Positions 54,078 to 64,000 of a stretch of DNA of 64,000 nt are shown piece after piece. The first letter of the stretch is position 1; the number at the start of each line of letters is the position of its first letter. The translations under genes were made by a program, and so were the position numbers. The DNA comes from Adiantum capillus-veneris (Eukaryota > Streptophyta > Polypodiopsida > Polypodiales > Pteridaceae): the NCBI GenBank assembly GCA_014529385.2, contig CM043961.1, positions 18,272,478 through 18,336,477 on the forward strand, given 5' to 3'. The notes below the pieces were generated by a model. It searched no databases. It was not told the DNA's origin and was given only the letters and a program-made list of their open reading frames with translations.

Positions 54078-56282
54078 TTAAGAATGATATTTGGATTCAT
54101 TATAGTGAACATCATTGCTGTGGAGAACCTTTCTGGATTCGGGATCCCAAAGTCTGTACCCCATCTCACCAGAATTACCATAGCCTAGAAAGATGCACTT
54201 TCTACTCTTTGGCTCAAGTTTGTTCCTAAATTCCTTTGGAACGTGAGTATATGCCTCACAGCCAAAGACTCTGAGATGCTTGTATGAGGGCATTTTGCCT
54301 GACCATACCATCTCTGGCACTGAATCCTTCTGCAAAACCTTGCTAGGAGATCTATTTACAAGATGAACAGATGTTGATACAGCTTCAGCCCAAAACCCAT
54401 TTGGCAGCTGTGCATTAGACAACATACTTCTGACCTTCTCTTGTATGGTCCTATTCATCCTCTCAGCAACACCATTTTGAGGAGGATTGTAAGGAGCAGT
54501 AAGTTCATGTTTTATACCTTTTGACTCACAAAAGTCCTGAAAGGCCTTTGAAACATACTCTCCACCATTGTCAGTGCGTAAGCATTTAAGTTTCTTGCCA
54601 CTCTGATTCTCCACAAGTGTCACAAACGTTTTGAAAACACTAAACGCTTCATCCTTGTGCTTGAGAAAGTAAACCCATACTTTCCTCGAGTAATCATCTA
54701 TAAATGTCATAAAGTAAGAAGCTCCCCCTAGAGATAGGTTAGGCATAGGTCCACACAAATCACTATGAACAAGTGCCAACTGTGTATCTCTTCTACTGCT
54801 TCTATGCTTATGTGGCTGCTGTGTTTGCTTACCATACAGACAATGTTCACAGAATTCAAAATCATTAGATGAAAAGCCAGGCAAATAACCAGAACGAGAC
54901 AAGATTTCCATTCCCTTCTTGGACATATGTCCTAACCGGCTATGCCACAAAGAAACGTTCGGCTGCTCGGTTACATTCATTACATTTTTAGAGACATTTG
55001 ATACATAAATCATGTAAAGTCCTCCAGACTTTACTCCATGTGCTACTGTCATAGAACCCTTGGATATCTTCCACATGTTTTGTCCAAAAGTGGTGACGTA
55101 GCCAGCATCATCAAGTAAACCTGTGCTGATCAAGCTCTTTGTAATTGCGAGAACATGTCTCACATTCTTCAGCGTGAAAGAAGAGCCATTCTGAAACTTC
55201 AATTGAACATCTCCAACACCTAAGATCTCACATGTCTGTCCATTGCCTAGCCGAACATGATCTTTAGTGGGCACATAAGAGGTAAACCACTCCTTGTTTG
55301 GAGACACATGAAGTGATGCCCCTGAGTCTATAATCCAGTCACTCAGTGCATTTCCATCAGATACTGTAAGAATAGCTGAGTCCATTGTATTCTTCAAGAA
55401 GTAGATGTCTCCTGACACTAGACTGTCATCCACTGCAACAGTGTTTGTCACATTTATTTCTTGAATCTTCACTGAGGACTTGTTCTTCTCACCATGGTCT
55501 TCAGCTTTCTCCTTGCCTTTTTCTGCTTTCCATTCTTTGCAGTCTCTTTTCATGTGACCCTTCTTGCCACAATGATAGCATTCTATGTCACTCTTGCCTT
55601 TAGCATTGCGGGACTTGCTACGAGACTGATTCCTCTTTCCACCTTTGTACTTTTCTTTGGTCCTTCCCCTGACAACTAAGGCTGTTCCTTTGCCTTTGTC
55701 CATTGTCTTTCTATTGGTTTCTTTAGTAAGCAGACTTCCTTCTACACCTGCTATGTTCAAACCATCTGGAGGTGCAGAATTACTCAAAGCTGTGCGAAAA
55801 GTGTCCCAAATTTTCGGCAATGTGATCAACAGGAACATAGCTCTAACAGGTTCATCAAACTTGACACCTTGAGCTGACAACTGACTGTAGATTGTGTTGA
55901 ATTCATTCAGATGATTGGACATAGGTGTCCCTTCTTTCATCTTCAAGTCAACAAGCTTCTTAAGCCAGTATACCTGTGAAGATGCACTCTGCTTCTCATA
56001 AAGATCACTCAGCTTTAACCATGCTTGATAAGCCGACATCTCGTCTGCTACATTGAAGTAAACGCTTTCTGCCAAAGTCAGCATAATGATAGAAAGTGCC
56101 AATTCATCCATTTCGCTCCATTCATCTTCGTCCATATCTTCTGGTTTTATCCCCTTGAGCTTTATAGGTTTTATCTGCTTCTTTTGTACCAACACGTGCC
56201 AAATCTGCTTCTTCCACAATGGGAAATTGGTTCCATCCAGCTTCTTGATATTGTAAAGAGCAGTGTCCTGTGATCCAGCCAT
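54078..56282 (-). CDS. Copia 2 gag, protease and integrase
   Basis: 734 residues beginning MAGSQDTALYNIKKLDGTNF. Gag: LALSIIMLTLAESVYFNVAD, AWLKLSDLYEKQSASSQVYW, a basic linker, and CCHC knuckle CYHCGKKGHMKRDC (about residues 235-248). Protease WIIDSGASLHVSPN (about 318). GAG-pre-integrase LWHSRLGHMSKKGME. Integrase: HSDLCGPM, LRTDNGGEY, NGVAERMNRTI (intact D-D-E). C-terminus FGCEAYTHVPKE and CIFLGYGNSGEMGYRLWDP. Ends at a TAA that interrupts an otherwise open frame into the RT part. Confidence 0.94.
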   Translation of the reverse strand: MAGSQDTALYNIKKLDGTNFPLWKKQIWHVLVQKKQIKPIKLKGIKPEDMDEDEWSEMDELALSIIMLTLAESVYFNVADEMSAYQAWLKLSDLYEKQSASSQVYWLKKLVDLKMKEGTPMSNHLNEFNTIYSQLSAQGVKFDEPVRAMFLLITLPKIWDTFRTALSNSAPPDGLNIAGVEGSLLTKETNRKTMDKGKGTALVVRGRTKEKYKGGKRNQSRSKSRNAKGKSDIECYHCGKKGHMKRDCKEWKAEKGKEKAEDHGEKNKSSVKIQEINVTNTVAVDDSLVSGDIYFLKNTMDSAILTVSDGNALSDWIIDSGASLHVSPNKEWFTSYVPTKDHVRLGNGQTCEILGVGDVQLKFQNGSSFTLKNVRHVLAITKSLISTGLLDDAGYVTTFGQNMWKISKGSMTVAHGVKSGGLYMIYVSNVSKNVMNVTEQPNVSLWHSRLGHMSKKGMEILSRSGYLPGFSSNDFEFCEHCLYGKQTQQPHKHRSSRRDTQLALVHSDLCGPMPNLSLGGASYFMTFIDDYSRKVWVYFLKHKDEAFSVFKTFVTLVENQSGKKLKCLRTDNGGEYVSKAFQDFCESKGIKHELTAPYNPPQNGVAERMNRTIQEKVRSMLSNAQLPNGFWAEAVSTSVHLVNRSPSKVLQKDSVPEMVWSGKMPSYKHLRVFGCEAYTHVPKEFRNKLEPKSRKCIFLGYGNSGEMGYRLWDPESRKVLHSNDVHYNESKYHS

Positions 56283-57363
56283 AGCTACGCTTCACAGTAG
56301 CTTACTTTCCTGGGAAAAATTCGGCAGAGTTTCCCCTGTAAACTGACCTCTGAATTAATATCAACCTGTCAAATGAACCAAGAAAGCTTCAGATTCTGCA
56401 GAAATTTTGGCAGAGTCTCCTTTGTAAAATGGCTCTGGTGTACTAAAAACAGACCAAAAAACAGCTCAAAAAACCACTGTCTCTTAACACTGTAAGCTGT
56501 GTGTAAACTTGTCTTGCAACTGTAGTGTCTCTCATTGTCCTGTCACTGTCCTGTAAGCAAGACTGTGACAATGCCTCAATGGCAGTAAAGCAAAGATGCA
56601 ATCCCAACTGTCTAACTCACATTCAATACATCCTAGCTGTCTATCTAAGGGTGCTCGAGGGATAGCTCCAAGACCTATATCACCGAAAGGATCTCAACAT
56701 TCGAGAATCCCCCAGCTCAATAAAACCTCACTCGACCCTCAACAAAGGTTGCAGTAAATCTGACAGTACATAGACTTCCACAAAGTCATACATCCACAAA
56801 TTTCCCACTGTATGCTGTAACCGCTGCGGCGGTTGTTTGCTGCGTGACTCACAGCCAACAAACCCTCAACAGACATACATCATCTCTGACAATACATCCC
56901 ATGTAGAAGTACCTGCAATGTCAGGATGAAATCTGGAATATCAAGCAGCAAACACAAGCTACCTGATGAACTAGTGGATGTCGCCTACAGTCTGTGTGTA
57001 GATGCGCCCGTGTCGTATGTGACACGCCTCCAAGAACTGTGAGCCGTCCTTCGATGTGTAGACAGCCACAAATCAACACTCTGGGAGTGTTGATATCCTC
57101 AGCACCTGCAGTCGTAGGCCAAAAACCCCAAATTTGCAGAGTTGGATCTGCACCCGTCGAGACCACGTAGTCGAAAATGGCCTGCGCAGAACTTTGTCGA
57201 AGCCGAACGGTGGCCGAGATGACTTCAGAATGAAATTCTAAGAACACCAAGCCCTTCGGCCTTTCCCACAGGATTTGGGACCGTGTCTTTGCCTGTCGAA
57301 TTTCACTCCAATCTGAGCTGGTGACTCTAGCCTCCTGCAGTGCTGCCCCGAGCCTCGATCTGA
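56283..57363 (-). other. Untranslated leader of copia element 2
   Basis: About 1.1 kb between the primer-binding site and the gag start, with no ORF bearing a motif (a 109-codon frame at 56921-57250 is without features). It should contain packaging signals. Confidence 0.6.
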
Positions 57364-57375
57364 GCTCTGATACCA
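57364..57375 (-). promoter_or_regulatory. Primer-binding site of copia element 2
   Basis: Minus strand TGGTATCAGAGC, complementary to initiator Met tRNA, 2 bp from the inner end of the 5' LTR (57378). Confidence 0.93.
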
Positions 57376-57377
57376 GT

Positions 57378-57569
57378 TGAAGGAGTACGAGCGGAAGTGC
57401 GACGCGAGAGAGAGTGCGAGAAGAAGAGCACGACGATATGGTGAACTCGCTCTACTGTAATGTGTAGAGCATAGTGAGTTCTTATTAGGTTTTTACAAAA
57501 GAATATGTGTACATACCTGGCGGCCCGCCCACTTACCTGGGCGACCACATTGGGCTTTATACCCCAACA
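57378..57569 (-). repeat. 5' LTR of copia element 2
   Basis: 192 bp, same ends as the 3' LTR, 190/192 identical by eye. Drives transcription leftwards. The element's start on the minus strand is TGTTGGGGTATAAAGCCC, with a TATAAAG promoter element very close to the LTR start. Confidence 0.95.
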
Positions 57570-57572
57570 TAA

Positions 57573-59032
57573 CTATACTACCCCCTGTGGTAGAATCTCC
57601 TGTACTATGAATGGTCCTTGCCAAGCTGGGACCAACTTCTTTGATTTTTTCTGATATCTAACTTCATACATTAGTGCCAGTGAGCCTTGCATCATTTTTG
57701 GCTTTCGGAGATGGCGATCATGCCATGCCTTGTGACGAAGCTGCTCTACTTCAAGAGCCTGAGAAGTCAAACGGCGCCTTTTTTCCAATAGGGCGAGACG
57801 AGAGACAGAGGCAGACCCCAAACCCCCATTGGCACACAGACTGCCTACTCACGAAGATCCTAAGTTGAATTCGAAGGGTGCTATTGCTTCCAAACCGAAG
57901 GCTAACTGAAATGGTGTGTGATCGGTCGTGGCTTTGAAAGAAGTGCAGTAATCCCAAAGGGTGCCGTGGATAGCTTGAGCCCAAGACACCGGATGGAGAT
58001 GAATGCTTTCCGCAGAAGGGCTATCAGAACCTTGTTGGTGCTCTCGGCCTGCCCATTTGCTCTAGGGTAATAGGAACAAGACTTACGATGAAAAATCTTG
58101 TAGTTGGCGAGCAAAGTTGACATCATTCCATTAACAAAGTGACTGCCCCTATCACTGGTGATCTCCAGGGGACATCCAAACCTGCACAAAATATTTTCAT
58201 ACAAAAATCGGGCTACAGTATTGCCAGTGCAATCAGTTGTCGCCAATACCTCTGCCCACTTGGTTGCATAATCTGTAGCCATCAGCAGATACTTCCAGTT
58301 ACTTGGTTGGGCCGGGGGAGCAATTGGACCCACAAAATCCATGCCCCATCTCTCAAAGGACAGCCATGCCATAGAGACCTACAGAGGAAGGTTGGACTGC
58401 TTGCTTGGTTTAGGTCCACAGCATTGACACACATCACAAACTTTCACATAGGCGATTGCATCCAAAAAAACATAGGACCACCATAGACCACTCTGTAGAA
58501 TCTTTTGGGCGGTGATGTGACCAGGATAATGGCCACCAGTGGGACCACTGTGGGCATCTTCCAGAATATGCTCAACTTCATGAGGGGAGACACACTGCCT
58601 TAGAACACCATCTGGTCCTGACTTGTAGAGCTGGCCTCCAATCAGAGTGAATGGCCTAGACTTCAATAGTAATCTTCTCTTCTGCAGTGGAGACACATTC
58701 TCTGGGTATAGACCAGTAGATAGCAAATGCAAGACATCGCCGAACCATTCCGGAGTGGTATCCACCTTAAAGAGACTGCTATCAGGAAAGTCATCCTCAA
58801 CCTCTATAGTTGCTTCACTTGTTTGAATGCGAGATAGGTGGTCAACCATGACATGATGTTTGCCGGGTCGTAGTATCACTTCGAAATCAAACTCTTGAAA
58901 CAAAAGTAGCCACCGCCGTACTCGACCTGCAACTTGCGGCTTATTAAGCAGATAGTGCACGGCATGGCGACCAGTAATAATTGTGAAAAGGACCCCTAAT
59001 AAATAATGGTGACATTTTTGTAGAGCATACAC
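57573..59032 (-). pseudogene. Gypsy integrase (zinc domain, core, part of C-terminus)
   Basis: Frame 58379-59032 carries the end of RNase H (RWLLLFQEFDFEVILRPGKH, DHLSR) and the HHCC zinc domain (HSGPTGGHYPGH ... CDVCQ). Frame 57902-58372 has the core: RWGMDFVGPIAP, EITSDRGSHFVNG and NGQAESTNKVLI, keeping all three acidic residues. Frame 57573-57821 has KPKMMQGSLALMYEVRYQKK and AWQGPFIVQEILPQGVV, the GPY/F module. The TAG just before the copia insertion is part of the reading frame. Several frameshifts. Confidence 0.88.
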
Positions 59033-60198
59033 AATGGCAAAACCTTCCCTTTCTGTGGTGCTATAGTTGTGCTTTGCTTTGATGAGCAGTCAACTTGCAT
59101 AGTGAACAGGGCGATCCAGGTTGAACCCCTTACTAGGTTGAGTCAGCACCGCACCCACAGCCAGTTGACTGGCGTCCATATGCACATGAAAAGGGAGAGA
59201 CCAATCAAGGGAAACTAAAATAGGTTCTTCTATGAGGCCTCTTTTGAGGTATGCAAATGCTTCAGTCTCTGGTTTTGACCATTGAAAGGGTATAGTAGCA
59301 ATGGTGAGTCGAGTCAATGGTTGAGCCACCTGTGCATACATGCATATAAACCTGCAATGATAGCCTGTGTGGCCTACAAAGCTCTGATTTGGGTTGATTG
59401 GAGGAGGTAACTTCAAGATGGCTACTATTCTCTTGGTCGGGCGCTAAACCTTTAGCAGATACCACATGGCCTAGCAGTGTACCTTCAGTGACCACAAAAT
59501 GACATTTTTTCGGATTGAGCTTCACGCGTGCCTCTATATACCTGAGGAAGACAGCAGAGTGTTGAGTGAGGTGCTCCTCTAGATTCCTCACTGGGGTTGA
59601 ACACACAACACCCGAGAAGGTTGAAAAATTTTCCATGAAGATGCGAAGATGATCCATAAGAAAAAGACAAAATATGAGATATATTGTGTGATTGAAGGAA
59701 GCTGGAGCATTTTTCAACCCAAATTCTAGTGTAGATGAAAATAACCCAGGGAGTCACAAAAGCCATTTTAATCTGATCACCTGGATGGATGCCCAACTGA
59801 TTATATCCACTGAACCCATCCATGAAACTGTACAATACATGCCCAGCTACATCTTCGAGCACACGCTCAGTGAAGGGTGTGGGAAAACCGTCTAGGATAG
59901 TTACCTTGTTCAGAGTGGGGTAATCGACACACACACGGATTTTATTGGATTGCTTCTTAGGCGCTATTACCATGGGTGATAACTACTCGTAGTGCTCCAC
60001 AGGTACAATGATCCCTGCTTCTTGCATTTTTTCTAGCTCTGTCTTGAAAGCTTCTGCATACTTCAGGTTGAGCTTGTAAGCGCGGCCTCTGACCGGCTTA
60101 GCCCCTTCGACCAGAGGGATAATATGGACACCCAATTCTGATGGGATCCCTTCCAAATCTTTGTAGGGCCAAGCAAAAACATCTTTAAAAGAGTGCAT
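58900..60198 (-). pseudogene. Gypsy reverse transcriptase and RNase H
   Basis: RT: HIIPLVEGAKPVRGRAYKLN, the TAG at about 59983 where the family has Trp (EWLSP), PMVIAPKKQSNKIRVCVDYP, LNKVTILDGFPTPF, SFMDGFSGYNQLGIHPGDQ and KMAFVTPW. The catalytic YxDD box is not recognisable (the region reads FLMDHLRIFMENF in a shifted frame). Then LNPKKCHFVVTEGTLLGHVV. RNase H: FAYLKRGLIEEPILVSLDWS, FHVHMDASQLAVGAVL. Defective. Confidence 0.87.
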
Positions 60199-60394
60199 GA
60201 AAGAGACTACCTGATCGAGTAGTACGGGATGCTCCCATAACCAAGCGGCTAGGAGGATGTGCTAAGGGTTATCAGGGTCGCCCAGGTTGACTTCTTTGAT
60301 TCGGGTCAAGAGGTGTAGCTGGGGAAGGTGCCCCTTGGAGCTTCGAGACATCATGGGCTGGTGTCTGATCGTTTGGAAACTCTGCATACTCTTC

Positions 60395-60763
60395 TTATAA
60401 CCATCCTGGCGGAAGCTCCTCGAAGGGTAAGCCTTCAGACACAGTAGAGTGCTTTTGAGTGGGTGGGGCGTCAGACCCAGAGGATGTTAAGGGAAGAGGT
60501 GGAACGTTGGCAAACTCCTGCAGAGGAGATTTCTTTCCCCTTCTATGATGTGTTATAGGTTCACCAAGGCCGATGACTTCCATCAGGGAGACACTTGAAG
60601 CATGATCATCAGTGACTGACACTCTTGCTTTTGGGTCTGACACACTTTCTTCTGGGTAACTTGGGTCACTGGTTTTAGCCAGAGAATCCGAGAAAGAGGG
60701 TGTATCCACAGGCAAGGCTTGAATAGAGACCATATAACATGGCATCGATGTGGTAGCTTCCAA
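60395..60763 (-). pseudogene. Linker ORF between protease and RT of the gypsy element
   Basis: 122 residues, Ser/Pro/Asp-rich, no domain recognised (includes GLGEPITHHRRGKKSPLQEF). Lies in the usual place of the gypsy protease-RT linker. Unstructured by composition. Confidence 0.5.
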
Positions 60764-60805
60764 CCACTGTAGTAGGTCTTCGTCAGACCAGTCAGGTGGG
60801 GTAGG

Positions 60806-61440
60806 CTACTCGAGGTCGGGGTTGGACTGGACTGACAAAGAGCTGTGATGAACTACTGGATCCATGCCTCCTTCGAGTTGAATTGGTTGCATGGGGGAAC
60901 CAGGAGTATGTATCCACATGGCGTCGTTTCCCCAATCATGAAGTGTCTTAGTGTGCCTCAACCATGGTCTACCAATAAGCAAAGAAAATCCTCCCTCCAC
61001 CTGGGAAGACTGACCACCACAAAATCCAAGCTAAAGGTGAAGTCTTGTACCTTCAGAGGCACCTTGTCTACTATGCCCACTGGATAGACTGTTTTATGAA
61101 TGGCCAATGTAACAGTGAATGGAGTAGGGCAGGTAGGCTGCAAACCTAAGGCCAACAAAGTGAACTCTGACATTAGATGGATCCGAGATCCACCATCGAC
61201 TATGACGCCGGAGAATTTATGCCCAAGTATAGATACAGTGAGATGAGGACTTTTGTAATTGGTGAGGGGAGCAGCTGGATAGGAAATCATGTAAAACTCT
61301 GATGGTTGTACGGGGAGGTGCCTGCCACTAGGCCCTGTACCTGGGTACAGAAACTGAATGACTGAGAGGGTGTCACTTTTGAGGTTTGCATCGAGCCGAA
61401 GAATCTCGTAAAGTGACACTTGCTTAAAGGTGTTCTTCAA
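60806..61440 (-). pseudogene. Gypsy aspartic protease
   Basis: Frame 60958-61440: LTVSILGHKFSGVIVDGGSR with VDGG active site, then LMSEFTLLALGLQPTCPTPF and VPLKVQDFTFSLDFVVVSLP. Frame 60806-61000 continues with FSLLIGRPWLRHTKTLHDWG. One frameshift near 60980 separates them. Very similar to the copy at 33.8-34.3 kb. Confidence 0.86.
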
Positions 61441-61469
61441 GATTGCTTCCTCTTTGGGCTTAGCTCCTT

Positions 61470-63275
61470 CTATCGGGGCTTCCTCTGGAACTTTGACCTA
61501 TTGCAAGTCGGCCACTGCTTCCAAGAAGGCTCTATCAATGTCAGATAGCATAGAGATTGGCCTGCTCTTAGCACCAATGAAGGGCTTGTCAGTTGAGTCG
61601 GGTTGTGGAAGTGGAGATTGATGAGATGGACCTTTTGGCAAGCTGAGACCAAGAGCTTCTCTTTGTGTCCAAGTGAGGACGCCAGCGGGCTCTCCCACTT
61701 GTTGTGGCCTAACCGCATGAGTAGCAGGTGATGGCTGAGAGATGGTGTTCACTGCGATCAGATTGATATTTAGGAATGTGAATTCTTGTTGATTCTGAGT
61801 TGAGCCTGAAGATGAGGATGCCCTTTGCTTGGGACAATCCTTACTGTGGTGTTCCTTAAGACTCTGGGCAATGACGACAAGGAGGAGACCCTTTTGGTAA
61901 AAGACATTTGCTTTGGTAATGCCCATATTCTCCATATATGTAGCATAAGATGAATCAATTGATGGACGAAACGGGGGACGAGGTGTTATCTGCTCTTGTT
62001 GCATGGAGTTGGAAGCTGAGCTGTAGAAGGTCTGAGGGGCTGAGGGAGCATGGGTATGATAAAAATTTTGAGACAGAACAGTAGGGGTATTGAGCAAAGG
62101 TGGCATGTAATTTGGATGGCCATAGGGGGATACCATATTCAATGTTGGTGCCAGCCCTTGTTAGAGAGAAGGAACGAGACTTTGTTGTATTTTCCACAAT
62201 CCCTTGATATAGTAGCAATCCTTGTCTTCATGTCCAGACTTTTCGCAGAAGTGGCAATAAGCACGAAGGGGGCAGTCCTGTGGAGGGTGTCCTAGAGAGC
62301 GGCATGAGCTACACCATACCATAGCCTTAGTCTCCTGCTGAAATCTAAGCTCTTCAAGCTCTCCCTTGATTTGATCTAAAACCTCGTTATGTGGAGACTT
62401 CTCCTGTCCAGGAGAGATTGATTTCTCCTCTTGAAGAGCACGTTGTAGTTTTAGGGCTTCAAGTTCCCTACGTAAAGAATTCAAAGGGTCAGATGGACTT
62501 TCCAAGAGTATAGAGGCAGTCTCTACCTGAGAAGTGTCAGTAAACAGCTTCATTGTCCCTTCTATCCTAGTAGCAACTGCAACAAAGTCCGTTGGCGTCA
62601 GGTCGGAGATTCTCTCCGAGTTTTTGCTAAAAAGTCTTTGGAAGAGCCTTCTCTACCCATTTCTTGACCATAAACTCACCTGGCTGCTGAAGAAGCTTGG
62701 CGACCAGAGACTTCGTGCGGGTCATGAGCTCTGCAAAAGTCTCTTTGGGCTGAAGCATCAGGTTGGCCAACTCATCTAGAACCCTTTCTTGGAAGTCACC
62801 TGGTCTGAAAGCTTCACAAAACTGTTGTCTTAATGTGGCCCAAGTAGTAAATTGGTTCTCTGTTGTTTGCTAAGCCATCCAAGGTAGATGGGAAGAGTAC
62901 TAAGTAGGCATCTTCCCGGTTGAGGCCACGACCTCTGCAGACAGAAACAAACCTCCAGGTATGGTCGTCAGCATCCTCTGTGGAGAGACCCTTGAAAATC
63001 AGAAATTTAATATTCACCTTAGCTAGAACGCTTGTGAGCTCCTCCATAGCTGTCTGTGTAGGATCTTGTTGCATTGGAGCTTGCTATAATATAGTGGATG
63101 AGAAGTTTATTGATGGGGGTGACTGGGGAGGTGTCGAACTGGTTGAGGGGGAAGGTAGGGGTAATGGGGCTGGTGGACTTCTGCTTGGCATGAAGGGCTG
63201 ATGCTTCTTGTGGTAGTACTTCAAAGGACTTAGTAGTGGGCTTTGTCGCTCTTTTGACTGCCTTGTATGTGTCAT
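61470..63275 (-). pseudogene. Gypsy gag with zinc knuckles
   Basis: Starts MTHTRQSKERQSPLLSPLKY (63275). Then MEELTSVLAKVNIKFLIF and FKGLSTEDADDHTWRFVSVC (62814-63074), a capsid stretch with several frame changes, and 62161-62553 with CSSCRSLGHPPQDC and CHFCEKSGHEDKDC. After that a Ser/Pro/Gln-rich tail (61498-62142) with KEHHSKDCPKQ. The middle of gag missing from the intron copy at 32.8 kb is present here. Confidence 0.82.
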
Positions 63276-63309
63276 GTAGTAACCAAAAGCCCACCCGAGC
63301 TTTGAGCAC

Positions 63310-63742
63310 GAAGACCTTTACTTACTGCACACTGGTCCAGGCTCCACTAGACCAGGACGAGGGACTAGACCTCTTGGCTAGACCTGGACGAGAGAGGGCT
63401 AGACCCATCCTAGAGACTACTATACTTGGACAAGAGAGGACTTGACCTAGCCTAGAGACTACTAGACTAGGACAAGAGAGGACTAGATAAGCAAGCCTAG
63501 ACGAGCAGGTTGACAGTAAGCAGTTGAGGGAAGTCTAGACGGGATGAAGCTAAAGCAGGGCTAGACCCGTGCAAACAAACCGAGTGATACAAAGAGTTGA
63601 AACCAGAGCTGAGGCAGGCTCAAACCTGTGCAAACAAACCAAATGATACAAAGAGTTGAAACCAGGTAGCTCCTCAACTTGACTTTCGACGGAGTGAGAC
63701 TTCTCTTGAGGTCCCACTGAGTGCGCAAAAATTGAGAGCACC
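63310..63742 (-). other. Leader of the gypsy element; no gene
   Basis: Between the 5' LTR and gag. The first bases (minus strand GGTGCTCTCAATTTTTGCGCAC) match the leader at 32115. It contains CTAGACCTG/TGGACGAGAG-type short direct repeats (63340-63480), and a 48-bp segment around 63545-63590 is repeated at about 63605-63655. Confidence 0.6.
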
Positions 63743-64000
63743 TGTAGCGGAGATAATGTGTCGTGCCCTCTATAGTGGGTGCTCCTCAGTAGAATGTGCG
63801 TGAGATCTCACTCCACAGAATGCAAACACAAATGATAATGAACAACAAAGCAACAACAGTACGACTCAGTAGAACCTGAACCTGAACATCATGAATATCA
63901 ACAAACTCAAAGAAACCAATACTGACTCTAGCATGGCAACACCCTCAGCTCCAGCCCAGATCTGATAGGTATAGTATGGGTGTCGAGGATCAACTATGCA
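63743..64000 (-). repeat. 5' LTR of the split gypsy element, cut by the window end
   Basis: Plus strand TGTAGCGGAGATAATGTGTC onwards, matching the LTR at 49232 (GGTGCTCCTCA, GATCTCACTCCA, GGGTGTCGAGG). About 300 bp remain beyond the window. Confidence 0.87.

Larger units (their letters stand above)
52021..57569 (-). mobile_element. Ty1/copia LTR retrotransposon 2, full length and young
   Basis: 5,549 bp with 192-bp LTRs that differ at 2 positions, a TGGTATCAGAGC primer-binding site, a polypurine tract and all domains. The minus-strand polyprotein (56282-52302) has about 1,326 codons in one frame with a single TAA at 54078-54080. All catalytic motifs are present. Inserted into the gypsy integrase. 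One nonsense codon apart, it looks like a very recent insertion. Confidence 0.95.
52016..57574. repeat. TAACT target-site duplication of copia element 2
   Basis: TAACT occurs at 52016-52020 and 57570-57574, directly outside the LTR ends. Removing the element and one TAACT joins the gypsy integrase reading frame (...ILPQGVV | LVTLEG...), which confirms the exact insertion site. Confidence 0.93.
49232..64000 (-). mobile_element. Ty3/gypsy LTR retrotransposon, split by a copia insertion; runs off the window
   Basis: On the minus strand: 5' LTR (from beyond 64000 to 63743), gag, protease, RT, RNase H and integrase (63.3-57.6 kb), then the copia insertion (57569-52021), the end of integrase and a 3' region (52015-49792), and the 3' LTR (49791-49232). 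RT before integrase is the gypsy order. Without the insert it is at least 9.2 kb. Many stops and frameshifts make it defective. The same family supplied the intron element at 31.6 kb and two solo LTRs. Confidence 0.9.

Overview
This window looks like nuclear DNA of a land plant with a large, repeat-rich genome. There is one recognisable host gene, on the minus strand at about 30.4-37.5 kb: the last nine exons of a Shaker-type outward-rectifying K+ channel of the SKOR/GORK class. It has plant-type GT-AG introns. Nearly everything else is retrotransposon DNA in various states of decay: Ty1/copia, Ty3/gypsy, gag-only and pol-less LTR elements, at least three kinds of LINE, solo LTRs, and GA microsatellites. 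No rRNA, tRNA, CRISPR or bacterial-type operon was seen. The species cannot be fixed from sequence alone. The LINE RT style (FVDFRKAFDTV) and the gag styles suggest to me a seed-free vascular plant such as a fern, but this is a weak inference.

Layout: 1-1 kb, non-coding DNA with a spaced palindrome. 1.0-2.6 kb, a 650-bp tandem duplication of an unrecognised gag-like ORF. 2.6-6.35 kb, a plus-strand copia element with a 225-bp 3' LTR. 6.4-9.6 kb, minus-strand gag-like and coiled-coil remnants ending in an inverted copy of the same LTR. 9.64-10.03 kb, a different copia-type LTR. 10.5-20.4 kb, remains of pol-less gag/protease elements with a solo gypsy LTR inserted. 21.0-29.47 kb, a complete 8.5-kb LTR element with a perfect CCTAA target duplication that codes for gag only. 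30.4-37.5 kb, the K+ channel gene, with a truncated gypsy element in its largest intron. 38.2-48.9 kb, LINEs, LINE fragments and gypsy fragments. 49.2-64 kb, a minus-strand Ty3/gypsy element running off the window end. A young copia element (52.0-57.6 kb, target duplication TAACT, LTRs 190/192 identical) sits inside its integrase.

The gene and the elements are linked only by insertion history. The channel exons visible here start exactly at the selectivity-filter codons (GYGD) and read in phase to the stop. The exons for the N-terminus and S1-S5 are not in the 26 kb upstream, so that intron is very large or the gene has lost its 5' part. Relic ORFs are broken very often by TAG codons in places where CAG (a CHG methylation site) would fit.
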